Shown here piece after piece: positions 1-10,424 of a DNA stretch of 64,000 nucleotides. The translations under genes were made by a program, and so were the position numbers. Within the stretch, counting starts at the first letter, position 1, and each line of letters starts with the position of its first letter. A model generated the notes under the pieces. It did not search any database and was not told the origin of the DNA. It was given only the letters and a program-made list of their open reading frames with translations. This stretch comes from Cycas panzhihuaensis (lineage: Eukaryota; Cycadophyta): assembly GCA_023213395.1 (NCBI GenBank), contig CM041465.1, positions 3,100,001-3,164,000 on the forward strand. The letters are read 5' to 3'.

Positions 1-1404
1 ATCTCATTCCACTCCCACCTAGGAAAAATGTAGTCGACTGTAAATGGGTCTATAGAATAAAATATAACTCAATAGGCACAGTTGAAAAATATAAAGCTCA
101 CCTTGTTACAAAAGGTTTTTTTGTAAATAGATGGCATAGATTGTAATGAAACCTTTGCCCCTATTGTAAAAATGAATATAATCAAAATAATTATTACTCT
201 AGCAGCCAAATTTGGATGGGAAATCCACCAAATGGATGTCAAGAGTGCTTTCTTGAATGGTGATCTCAAAGAAGAGATCTATATGACTCATCCACCTGGC
301 TTTGTTGAAAATCCTAATTTAGTTTGTAAACTTAAGAAATCTATTTATGGTTTAAAATAAGCTCCTCGAGCTTGGTATACTAAAGTAGATAATTATTTAA
401 TTCACATTGGATATACTAGATGTATTAGTGATCCAAATCTTTATTTCAAACGTGAAAATGAAAATCTTACTATTCTAATCCTCTATGTTGATGACATTAT
501 CATTACTGGATCATCAACTAATAATATTCATCATTTAAAATCTATTTTAATGAACAAATTCGAAATGACTGATCTGGGTATACTACATTACTTTCTTAGT
601 TTACAAATTTATCAATATGACTCAAGAATCACAATATCACAACCTAAATATATTCTACACTTAATTCAGCAGTTTAACATGGAAAATGCTAAATCCATAT
701 CTAATCCATTACAATTAGGAGTTAAACTATCTACTGATTATTCATGCCCTTTATGTGACCCTACATTATATAAACAATTAATTGGTAGTCTTATTTATTT
801 AACTTACACCCACGCTAACATTTCCTATGCCGTTGCTTTATGTTTACGTTATATACAATAACCACATAAATATCATTAGAAAGATGCTAAACATATCTTA
901 CGATATCTAAAGCATACTATTTTTTATGGTTTAACTTATAATTTTTATAATAAACCTCTAACTTTAACTGGATATATTAATTTAGATTGGGTAGGTGATA
1001 TAAATGATCAAAAATCTACATCAGGTTATGTCTTTTCTATAGATTCCTCACCTATTACGTGGTGTAGTAAGAAAATGTAGGCACTAGCTTTATCAACAAC
1101 TGAAGCTTAATATTGTGTACTTGTTGAAGATGACAAAGAAGCACTTTAGCTCAAATCTCTACTAAATGAAATTGGCCTATCTTTAAACTCTTCCATTGAA
1201 CTTAAAGTTGATAATCAAGGTGTAATTGCTATTACTACTAATCCAATTTCACATTCTAGGACTAAACATATAGAATTACATCCATATTTTATTCGTAATC
1301 TTGTTACTGATAATCTTGTTTCTTTGTTTTATTGTTCAATAGATCTACAGATTGATGACATACTTACAAAGTCTTTAACTGAAGTAAAGTTTCTAAATCT
1401 CTGA
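1..1404 (+). pseudogene. Copia A pol fragment: reverse transcriptase and RNase H
   Basis: This is the 3' part of a Ty1/copia polyprotein, cut by the window start. It opens in the reverse transcriptase with DCKWVYRIKY, then KSAFLNGDLKEEIYM and KSIYGLK. The catalytic region reads LYVDDIIITGSS near 481. The RNase H end carries VDNQG near 1210 and ADILTKSL-like sequence near 1350. TAG/TAA stops (for example at 358, 859, 1078 and 1147) and a changed start show it is dead. Most stops sit where related copies have CAG or TGG. The same family recurs at 6117-26041, 35965-43280 and 62901-64000. Family assignment is certain; activity is excluded. Confidence 0.92.
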
Positions 1405-1499
1405 GATCTGTTGCAGATAAAAGAAGTCTCCATCAAAGGGGGATCACCATGATGAAGACCTTCTTTTTCTACAGCATAAAAGTTTACATTAAAGGGGGA

Positions 1500-1945
1500 T
1501 GTTAGGAATATTAATGTAACTTTTATGTTCTTCTTAAAGTTCATATTTATGTCACATGTCTAAATTAGTATTTAAGTTATTCTAATATTTAACTTTAGTG
1601 TTTATTAATGATCTTATGTGGAAGGTGGTTGAAATGTACAACTGCATTTCAACGAACCTTTCTTAATATAAATTTTTCTCTTAGATTCAAGGAGATGGTT
1701 CCAAGAATCTATGAGGGCTGTCTAAAAGCCTTTTACAAGGCTGGTTTGGTGGTTAGGTGGTTTTTGTATATGATTTTCTGTTTTTCAATATTCTTAATAT
1801 AAACACAACTTTAGGAGGTGGTTTTTCTTCCCTAGAAGGGGTTTTCCACCTGTCAATCTGGTGTATATGTGCAATGTCATGTTGTTGCCTATATTTGCTT
1901 ATTATGAGATCCTGTGATGACATTGTGCATATGCCATTTTCTACA
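1500..1945 (+). repeat. Copia A 3' LTR, preceded by polypurine tract
   Basis: The purine run aaaggggga at 1491-1499 is the polypurine tract, directly followed by TGTTAGGAATATTAATG, which matches the LTR starts of copia O. The LTR ends in TCTACA at 1945. The next five bases are aactc; the matching target duplication lies outside the window. Downstream sequence is gypsy reverse transcriptase, so this copia inserted into an older gypsy element. Confidence 0.88.
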
Positions 1946-1959
1946 AACTCCACACCTTA

Positions 1960-4560
1960 ATTAGAACTTAAAAAGCATAACATTGAGTTAGAACTAGGGA
2001 AGAGGCCTACTATCATTCGCTTATATAAATATGGACATAAATAAAAGATAAAAATTAAGAGACTCATATAAGAATTACTAGATTCAGATGCCATTATACT
2101 AAGAAAAAGCCCTTACATAGCCCCAATAATCTTAAGAAAGAAGAAGGATGTATTTTTTTTATGTGCATTGATTACAGATCCTTGAACAAGAGAACACAAA
2201 AAAATAAGTATCATATTCCATGTATGGATGATATTACATATGAGCTATATGGAGCAAGGTATTTTACCAAGATCAATCTCTACTTAGGGCATTATCAAAT
2301 ACTAATCCAACTTTAAGATACAGAGAAAATAGCCTCTTAGATATACTAAGGGCTATATGAATTCAAATCAATGCAATTGGTGCTAACCAATACCCCCACA
2401 ACATTCCAAGTAATATAAATCATGTATTTACACCTTTTTAAAGAAGATTTATTATGGTATTCTTTAATGATGATCTTATAAATAATAAAATATGGCAGGA
2501 GCATTTGGTACACATCTAACAAATATTATAGGTCCTTTGGGACAATCAAATTTTCATAAAGAAATAAAAATGATAATTTAAAAAGAAAACTCTTAAATAC
2601 TTTAGACATATCATTTTAGAAGATGAGGTCATAATCAATCTCACAAAAGTACAAGCTATTCTTAATTGGACCATACTAAAGAATGTATCAAAACTAAGGG
2701 GTTTTCAGGAATCACTAGATACTACTACAAATTCATCAGAGGATCATTGATATAGTTGGACTCCTAATTGATCTTACAAAAAGGAATAGCTTTAATTAGG
2801 ATAAGGATGTTGACTTGAGTTTTAAAAATGTTAAAAGAGGCCATCTCTATAACTCTAATATTAGCTATGCCAGAATTCACCTAACCATTCATAGTCAAAT
2901 GCCATGCATCAAATACAAGGATAGGCATAACTCTATTATAAAATAATCATCCCATTGCATATGAAAGATAAAAATTAAATTTATAAGAAAGAGGTAAGAG
3001 AACTTATGATAAAGGGATGTTAGCCAACCTACATGCCCTATAAAAATAGAAGCAGTATATGTTAGGGATAAAATTTATCATTAGGACCAATCTCCATAGC
3101 CTAAACTATTTTCAAGTATAATAAAATTTATTTAAGGAGTAATAGAGGTGGGTTAGAAAAATCTAATATTATAACTTTGATATATCATATATGAGAGGAA
3201 AAGAAAACATTATAGTTGATGCACTATCAAGGAAGTTTAAAGATGTTAATTGCTTAGCCATCATAGCAATTATACCTACCTAGATTAAAGAGTTATATCA
3301 TGAATACTTATAAGATATAGAGGCAAAGATAATCATAAGGAAAAAGATAATCATCAAGGAGCATCATGGCTTACCCATAATCATACATTTATAGTTCCTC
3401 AAAACCTATGAAAGGATAAAAAGGTCATTTTATTAGAGGGGAATGAAGGCTAATGTAAAATGATTTATCTCTGAGTGTAAGACTTACTAGATACAAAAGG
3501 TAGAATTAGTTTAGGATCTAGGGTTGCTATAACCTTTAAAATAATTTAAATAAAAATGTGAGAAAATATCTATGGACTTTATAACTATACTTCCAAAATT
3601 AAGAACCAAGGATGCCCCAGTTGCAATAGTGGACTATCTAATGAGGTGTACACATTTCATTCATATGTAATCATCGTGTAAAACATCTCAAATAGTTAAA
3701 ATATTTATGGAGAATATCCATAATCTACATGAATTTCCTAAAAAGATAGTCAATAATATGTATTAAAAATTCACAAGCTATTTTAGTAAGAACTTATTCA
3801 AATTAATTGAGATATAACTCACTATGAGTGTAACATACCATCTCTAAATAGATAAACAAACTAAAGTGGTTACAAAATCCTAGAGATATATTTATGGTGC
3901 TATACCAAAGATAACTAATTTGAATGGATGAAATAGATCCACCTGGTTGAATATTAGTATAACACTAATTATCACTCCTCTATTAAGACAATACCCTTCA
4001 TGACATTATATATTTAGGGCATAATAAAAGCTCCCATGATAAAGGGATTAATATTATAATCTAAGAAAATTTTATAGGAGCTCAAGCAAAATTATGGCAT
4101 TGCAAGGAATTAAATGAAGTAACAAGCTAACCAAAAGAGGATTGAAATACAGTTTAAAGTAGGAGATTGGGTCTATGTAAGGTCATAACTATATAAATAG
4201 ACTTGTCTTAAGTAGAAATAGAAATATAAACTTGCACCTAGATTTTACAGTCCATAGAAAATTTGGGAAAGGTTTGGAGAGGTAGCTTATGCCCTCAATC
4301 TACCTTAAAATTATAGGATTAATGACATCTTCCACATATCCAACCTTAAGAAAAAGTTGGGGTACCACATTGGGGCAACAAATGAATTACCAATATTAAA
4401 TGAAGAGGGAAAACTCATGCTAAAACTTAAAAGAATAGTAGATATTCACCAACATAAGGTTAAATCATAGAACATTACAAAGATTTGAATAAATAGAAAG
4501 GGCTACCACAATAAGAGGTGACTTAGGAGAGTGAACAATTCATTCAAAACCACTTATTAT
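1960..4560 (+). pseudogene. Ty3/gypsy pol remnant (RT, RNase H, integrase, possible chromodomain)
   Basis: A heavily decayed gypsy polyprotein, readable only by switching frames and passing many stops. The order is reverse transcriptase (KRPTIIRLYKY, ELLDSDAI, SPYIAPIILRKKKD, then a VFFNDDL-like catalytic box near 2460), RNase H (IAYE near 2960), integrase (SMDFIT-like near 3570, IVDYLMRCTHFI-like near 3625, YHL/DKQTK near 3840) and the tail GDWVYVRS near 4165, then RFYSP, HISNLKKKLG and a KRIVDIHQHKVKS stretch near 4430. That last stretch resembles the start of a plant chromoviral tail or chromodomain. Copia A sits exactly at its upstream edge, so the 5' half lies left of the window. Gypsy is certain; the chromovirus lineage is likely. 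Confidence 0.8.
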
Positions 4561-4608
4561 TACCAATGCTTTATGGCCAAAATGATTTCTTTGAGGGAAA
4601 GGACTTAT

Positions 4609-5114
4609 TGTGATCTGTAATGCAATTATAGAAGTCAACCACAAATTTGATAAATTATTAGTTTTAACTATTAGAAGTTAGTTTTATTATTATTAAGGAG
4701 TAGGTATTTTATTATTATTATCATTAAAATTTACTTTTATTATTATTAAATTTTTTTATTTTTTTTTAAGTAATTAATTTTGACACTTATAAATAGAGAA
4801 TTATCATTCATTTACAAACCATATTTTGTGAGTTAACTTATTGGGGGTCTTTTGACCATTTAGGTTTTAAGAGATTTATTTTGCCTTTTTTTTATAAATT
4901 TTCTTCTTACCTATAAATAGATCTTATTTAGGATCATTTCATGCAACTAGAAAAATAGTACTTCCAAATGGTGTTAGTGGATGAATGTTGGTAACCTTGA
5001 TCAGTCCCAATCCAATCTTTGTATTCATATGCTACCATTGGAAGACTAAAACATAAATCGTGTGTGATCACTCCCCCCTACTAAAAGTTGTGTTCTAACT
5101 TTGGGGACTATTAC
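4609..5114 (+). repeat. Candidate 3' LTR of the gypsy pol remnant
   Basis: The gypsy tail is followed by a purine-rich gagggaaagga (4592-4602), then tgtgatctgtaatg at 4609. The stretch closes with ggactattaca near 5114, giving TG...CA ends and about 506 bp. No second copy is in the window, so the borders are inferred only from position and end bases. Confidence 0.45.
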
Positions 5115-6116
5115 ATGATTTCTTTTTTTTAATTACATATTAGATAATTTCCTATGTAGTTTTCTCTCCACTATTGGTGAAGGTTGACTATTATATAAAA
5201 TATTTTAAATAAGGCCATAATTTAAGCAGTAATACCTTAATGTATGCCTGAAAGTAAATTATCTCCTAGTTCTATCCGACCTTTAAAAATAAAATTTAAA
5301 TGATTACAAAGTTCACTGTCTATCTAAAACTTAAGGAAAAATAGGAAGTGGAGGTTTTCATCCATACACATGATACTAAACAAACAATGAATTAAATATT
5401 GTATTCAATCTTTAGGTGAAAGTCTTTAGCTTCTTATTTTAAATGTAGTTTCACTCATGCATCTATTATGTTAGATTTCTTCTATACTTGATCATCATTT
5501 GTTGTAACATTGAAACACATGCTATAAATGATTCTTGCATCACCATTACCAAACTTTACCTCTCTTCCTTGTCAAAATTATTACAGGTATTTAATTTGGA
5601 TAGGATTCTTTACATCTTTATTTGAGAATAACCTACTTCTAACTACCTTCTTCCTCGCAACTTCAAAGAATTTCTTCAAAACCTCATGTAACTTAAACTC
5701 TTATCTTCTTCTTATAAGATGTTTAATTATTACAACATGATATTTGCATCCAATTATGCTATATGTGACACTATAACCTATTATTATTACATGTAGGAAC
5801 ATCTTGGCAATGACCCAAAATATTTTAGCTCCCTAAAGAGAAGGGATATACCATAGATCTTTTTTTTTTTTAAATATATTCTTTTCCCTATTTATGCAAG
5901 TAAAAATAAAGAGAAACCCATCCTACCCTATAGGAACATATTTATGTCATTAGATTTTTGTAATTGTGTTGCCATATCATGATGAAATTCTTTTCATTCT
6001 ATCTTTTTTTCTTGTATTATCAAACTATTGTAATTTGGTTAGAAGTTGCATGATAATTCTTTGTTTATTGTTATTTTAGTATGCTACCATTATTTTTCTT
6101 TTGGTTTGTTGCACCT
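5115..6116. other. AT-rich stretch, no recognised gene
   Basis: About 1 kb of AT-rich sequence between the gypsy LTR and copia O. The longest plus-strand open frame (5528-5740) has no family motif. On the minus strand a few short stretches near 5.9-6.1 kb faintly resemble copia gag, but not well enough to call. It ends in cacct, the target duplication of copia O. Confidence 0.6.
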
Positions 6117-6567
6117 TGTTAGAAGTATTAATGTAATCTTTATGTTCTTTTTAAAGTTTATATTTAAGTCACATGTATAAATTTGTATTTAAGTTATTAT
6201 AATGTTTAAACTTTAATGTTTATTAATTATCTTATCTGAAAGGTGGTTGAAATGCGGAACTACATTTCAACGAACCTTTCTTTGTATAAATTTATCTCCT
6301 AGATTCAAGGAGATGGTTCTGAGAATCTAGGAGGGCTGTCTAAATGCCTTTTACAAGGCTGATCTAGTGGTTAGGTGGTTTATGTTTGTGGTCTTCTATT
6401 TTTCTCACTTTTCTTAATAAAACTACGAATTTAAGAGGTGGTTTTTCTTCCCCAGAAGGAGTTTTCCACCTGTCAAACTGGTGTACATGTGTAGTGTTAT
6501 CTTATTATCCGTGTTTGCTTATTTTATGATCTTGTGATTACATTGTGCATGTGCCCTTCTTTCTACA
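6117..6567 (+). repeat. Copia O 5' LTR (451 bp)
   Basis: It starts TGTTAGAAGTATTAATG and ends CTTTCTACA. It aligns end to end with the 3' LTR at 25591-26041 and is clearly related to the copia A LTR. A repeated plant-LTR motif, ggtggtttttcttcccc...ttttccacctgtc, lies near 6437-6477, as in the B and A LTRs. Confidence 0.93.
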
Positions 6568-6580
6568 TGGTATTAGAGCT
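6568..6580 (+). other. Primer-binding site, initiator tRNA-Met type
   Basis: tggtattagagct directly follows the LTR. It matches the usual copia site tggtatcagagc with one C-to-T change; copia B has the undecayed form at 36391. The next bases (from 6581) already belong to the captured lipase fragment. Confidence 0.88.
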
Positions 6581-6581
6581 A

Positions 6582-7100
6582 CATCATAGGTAAATCACTT
6601 TCCAGGCTACCATCAATCCACTATCTAGTCCCAATGCTGGATTCTTCAAGACCAACTTAAAATGGAGTGTGATAAGGAATAATCTCTCCATGTCTATCCT
6701 TAGCCATCAATTCTTGGGCTTAAAATAGACCAGGGAAGGCATAGGAAGAAGTGACAACACTCTAAATCACCACACGAGGAAGAAGGTGATTGTCTATCAA
6801 TGTCTTCACAACTCCCACATGAAAAGCACCAAAGGATGCATCCCCACTGAGGAGCAGGGCGGTTCTACCAAAGGCATGCCTGGTCTCCTACATAAATGTT
6901 AGCTTTTCTTCCAAGGATAATTCCTCTGAATCCAAATTGCAGACCATTCTAACCTGTAAGGGCAACTCCTCAATATACTCCTTGATGATTCTGGGCACTT
7001 GTAATCTGCCCTTATGTAGATCTGCATTACACATTTTACCCAAATTTTGAACCAAATCTGCCTTGAGATAGAATGTAATATCCTACAAACCTACCCCAGA
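6582..7100 (-). pseudogene. SDP1-like: Captured fragment of an SDP1-like triacylglycerol lipase (patatin domain)
   Basis: On the minus strand this reads as part of a plant sugar-dependent 1 type triacylglycerol lipase, which starts oil-body breakdown in seeds. Matching blocks in order are [15 protein letters not shown]-like, [50 protein letters not shown] and WIDGSLESDLPMM. Between LLPR (ending at 6774) and the next block (VVI, 6765-6773) a large internal part of the family is missing, including the expected GxSxG nucleophile segment. The oxyanion-like GGAS is GDAS. In-frame stops replace likely Q/W codons. It begins one base after the primer-binding site of copia O and lies antisense to the element. 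It cannot be a working enzyme. Family recognition rests on remembered conserved blocks. Confidence 0.85.
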
Positions 7101-7414
7101 AAACATTTACTAGAGTCACCTAGATCAGTGATACTAAGATAGCAAACATGGAAATATTTACCACAGGCTATTCCTAGATCCGCGTTGTTTCTGTTGAAAT
7201 GATGTACCCCAATCTTTGCAAGCATAGCATAGTACTCTATTTCTGATCTTTGAAGAGGAGGACAATTGTTTGCAATGATCACTAGCTTTCCTTTGTTAGT
7301 CCTTAAAGACTTAAGGGTAGACTTGTAGCCCAAACTATATTTCGCGCTCTTCATAATAAGAGCCAGTATGTTGTTGATGTTCTTGCAAGCTTTCTTAGAC
7401 TTCTTGGTGACCAC
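7091..7414 (-). pseudogene. RPL30-like: Captured ribosomal protein eL30 coding sequence (intronless)
   Basis: A 107-codon open frame on the minus strand matches 60S ribosomal protein eL30 over nearly its full usual length of about 112 residues. Visible blocks are [46 protein letters not shown] and ACGKYF. Similarity ends after TDLGDS near 7115, and the last residues (SKCFLG) are not eL30. Sequence matching the lipase starts almost at once, so the two are fused. No intron is present, which suggests capture from spliced RNA. The frame has no internal stop, unlike nearly everything around it. It lies antisense in the leader of copia O with no own promoter recognised, so I call it a retrotransposed, truncated copy rather than a working gene. 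Confidence 0.88.
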
Positions 7415-8814
7415 TATCTTCTATTATTTATTCTATCGGAAGGAACGTTCTCTAGACAGAGGTTATCTATGTAGACTGGAGATACGGATCATTGTGAAGC
7501 TCCATTGATTCTTCAGATCATTGCACCTTCTAGCACCTTTGTTCTTAGTCTTCATCATCACCTCAGTTCATTGCCCAGACCTTCGTCTTCATCTCGAGCC
7601 AAACCTACAAGTAAAGGAGTGAGTGCCGCTGCCATGATTAGGATAACCAGGTAGGGTTTCAACCCTCCCCCCCCCCCTCCCAAATTTCATTTTTTCTTAA
7701 ATTTCAATTTTCTTTGTTTAAATGAAATCTTTCGTCGGGTCCGTCCGCCCATTTAAGTTTTTTTAATTCTTTTTTTTTTATTTTGATTTAATAAAATCAT
7801 AACCCTCCCTCCCTTATTACATTATATTTTGATTTAATTTAAATCCTAATACCCCCTTATCACATTAAGTTTATACCCCCCTTAATCACATTCATAAATT
7901 AATTAAAATCCCTTTTAATTAAACTTCCTCCTTTTAATTAATTTTTAGTCTAAATTAATCTAAAACTCTCTTTAGTATACATTAATTTATAACTTAATAC
8001 TTTTTTTTAATCAACCTTTAGTAACTAAAAGTAATAACCCTGGTTTATAACTTCACCCCCCTTTAATTACATTAGTATATATTAATCAAAACTCCTCCCT
8101 TCATTAAGTTAATGTTTTCATACTCCTTTTCTAACCCCTCCTTGTATATTGATTATTATAAAGCCCTTTTTTAATTTCACTTAGGTTCTATCTTGCTTAA
8201 GTGTGTGATCTCACTATTTCAATGCATCCTAACTTTTAATTTGGTTATGGATAAATCATAAGATTTTATTATTATCCACATTTTAGGGTTAGATTCTAAG
8301 TTTTTAATTCATTAATTATTGTCTTGTTATCTTTGTCCTTAAGTTAGATTTCTATTAAAGTAATGAGTTAAATATTATCACTTTAACACAAGATAACTTT
8401 TTACCCAAGTATAAATATTTTATTACGTATGGTTAGTAGCTGAGGGTGCCTTTTTTTTTTCATATGCACACACTAAAATTCAAGTTAAAATTTTAATTGG
8501 TTACATACCTACTCATAGTCACTCATTAAGATATTTCATCAAATAGTTCGCAAGTGACAATCTTATAACCCTTTATCAAACTTAAATACTTAAGGGGGAA
8601 CTTTTTTTAAAAAGGGATTGCTTAAGGAGATTCTTTAAGAAACTGTTTGTTTGTTCTAATCAAGGGAAATTATTTATTTGAAAATAATGTGATGCATACT
8701 ACAATGCTTTATTGAACTATGCTTGTTAAAATCTGATGATTGGTACTCTTAGTAAGTGATTATTTCAACTACCTTCATATTTTTCATCTTTAATTAAACC
8801 TCATAACTCCTAAT
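7415..8814 (+). other. Copia O leader between captured genes and gag
   Basis: 7415-7648 is of unclear origin; on the minus strand it opens with a short frame MAAALTPLLVGLA near 7635. The motif aggtagggttt (7649-7659) is also present in the copia B leader (37615-37625) and seems to close the captured segment in both. From 7660 to 8814 the sequence is C- and AT-rich (an 11-base C run at 7667-7677, repeated ccctcc/ccccctt), similar in style to 37626-38627. No coding sequence is recognised. Confidence 0.6.
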
Positions 8815-9765
8815 ATGGCATTAATGCCAGGGACAACTACTTGCATTCCAATTACAGTATTGGGCAGCTCAAACTATGTCGACTAGAGGAATCGCATATT
8901 CCATCGGCTCAAACAGCAAAAGATATGATGATATGTGATAGGTGAATTTAAAAAAACACAAGAAGATGCTATAGAGAGTTATATGGTATATCTGATGAAC
9001 TCAGATGTAGCCTTAGGCACCATATTGAACTCACTCTCACCAGAAATTAGTCGGCAGTTTTCTGAAACATATGACTTAGCCACTATCTGGAAAACTTTGT
9101 AAGAAAAATATGACAAGGTCAGTACACATCAAGTAGTTGTCCTAGAATAGTAATTGTATGACCTTACTTTTGATGATTTTTCCAATGTTGAGGATTTTTT
9201 AAGTAAAATTCATTTAATTAATAAAGATCTAGGAAACTGCATCAAATCTAAAACTAAAGAAGGTGATACTGAGAAAATAATCACGCATGCTAGAGACAAC
9301 AATACACTCGTACGTCTTGCAGTAAAAAAATTACCAAAACACTTTAATCTCTACAAAACTGCCAGACAACAAGCTGGAAACCCACCTATAACATTCAATC
9401 AGTTGATAAACTAGCTAATTAAATATCAAACAATGTTAATTCAAACAGGCACATTAAAAGATCCTTCACATGCTTTGTTTTCCAAAACTAAGCCACAATT
9501 TAAAAATAAACAATAGAATAATTTTAATAGTAACCCAAAATTTCAGAAACCTCAAAGAGGTTCACAATCCAATTCACAAAACAATGTTAAGTATTCTGGT
9601 CCAACTAAATACCAAAATACTTCTAATCAGTTCTTTCATAATAGGAACAACATAACTCCTTCTCAGAACACTAGTTGTGCCTATTGTCATAAAAAATGCC
9701 ACACTATTGATGTCTACAGAAGTAGAATAGCTTTGAAAGTATGGAAAGCTTCTAAGGGATTATAA
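8815..9765 (+). pseudogene. Copia O gag
   Basis: ATG at 8815 starts a frame (MALMPGTTTC) that aligns with the gag start of copia B at 38628. It contains the YMVYLMNSD and FSETYDL blocks and an open run 9154-9414 with DFSNVEDFLSKI, KKLPKHF and GNPPITFNQL. It ends with a zinc knuckle, CAYCHKKCHTIDVYRSR, where the family pattern CX2CX4HX4C has lost its last cysteine (DVY for DVC). Several in-frame stops occur (8883, 8937 and around 9148). Gag would form the particle shell around element RNA. This copy is inactive. Confidence 0.88.
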
Positions 9766-9833
9766 AATCGATCTTAATCCTATCCTCAATCCCATCCTCA
9801 AACCCATTCTCAATCACGACCTCAAAATAGATC

Positions 9834-10000
9834 CTTCTAATATAGAATCCTTATCAACTCAAAATAGATCCTTCCAATATAGAATCCTTATCAACTCAGT
9901 CACGACCTCAAAATAGATCCTTCCAATATAGAATCCTTATTAATTCTTATTTATTTAAGAAAATAGATCCTTCCAATATAGAATCCTTATCAACTCAAGT
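9834..10000 (+). repeat. Four imperfect copies of a short repeat replacing protease and integrase
   Basis: The unit aaaatagatccttccaatat with agaatccttatcaactc starts at 9834, 9861, 9910 and 9960. The last copy runs into sequence matching copia B at 41021 onward (atagaatccttat...gtccaaaattggac). In copia B about 1.4 kb of protease and integrase lies between the equivalent points. The repeat therefore marks a deletion joint that later expanded, or slipped during reverse transcription. Confidence 0.85.
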
Positions 10001-10071
10001 CCAAAATTGGACTCTATCCAAACCTATTGAAATAGATCCTTCCCTTCGGGCTAGTTCATCAAATCAACTTG

Positions 10072-10424
10072 TACCTTTAGAAACAGTTCCTAACAAGCAA
10101 CCTATTTGGGCAATGAAAATGCTTGCTGATGTTGGATCTGATGTAGGTAATCCTATTGATACCAGACGCATATGTGCCCAAAAACTACATGCTAATTTTT
10201 CCTTAATGGCAAAAATAATGGACAACAATGATCCCAAAACATTTAAACAAGCTAGTAACAATCCTGTATGGTAGGATGCTATGCAAACTGAATTTAATGC
10301 TTTAATTAAAAATTCAACCTAGGATCTTGTTCCTCTCCCACCTGGGAAAAATGTAGTCGACTGTAAATGGGTCTATAGGATAAAATATAACTCAATAAGT
10401 GTAGTTGAAAAATATAAGGCTCTC
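10072..10424 (+). pseudogene. Copia O reverse transcriptase, 5' part
   Basis: The frame reads QPIWAMKMLADVGSDVGNP, then NNDPKTFKQASNNPVW near 10240 and DCKWVYRIKYN near 10360, as in copia B. It stops inside the KYKA(H)LVAKGF block, where gypsy D is inserted. The codon run resumes at 24193 with the rest of that block. Stops at 10273 and 10318 (TAG for CAG/TGG) add to the break. Confidence 0.9.

Noticed and set aside
5115-6116. Copia gag on the minus strand continuing the 26.0-28.1 kb fragment across copia O
   Set aside because: Only short, frame-shifting resemblances were seen; no block is long enough to support a call.
7091-7414. eL30 as a working host gene
   Set aside because: The C-terminus is replaced, it is fused to lipase sequence, it has no introns and it lies inside a retrotransposon leader. 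A retrotransposed fragment is the simpler reading.
9834-10000. CRISPR-like array
   Set aside because: Repeats are irregularly spaced, imperfect, within a plant retrotransposon and placed at a deletion joint.
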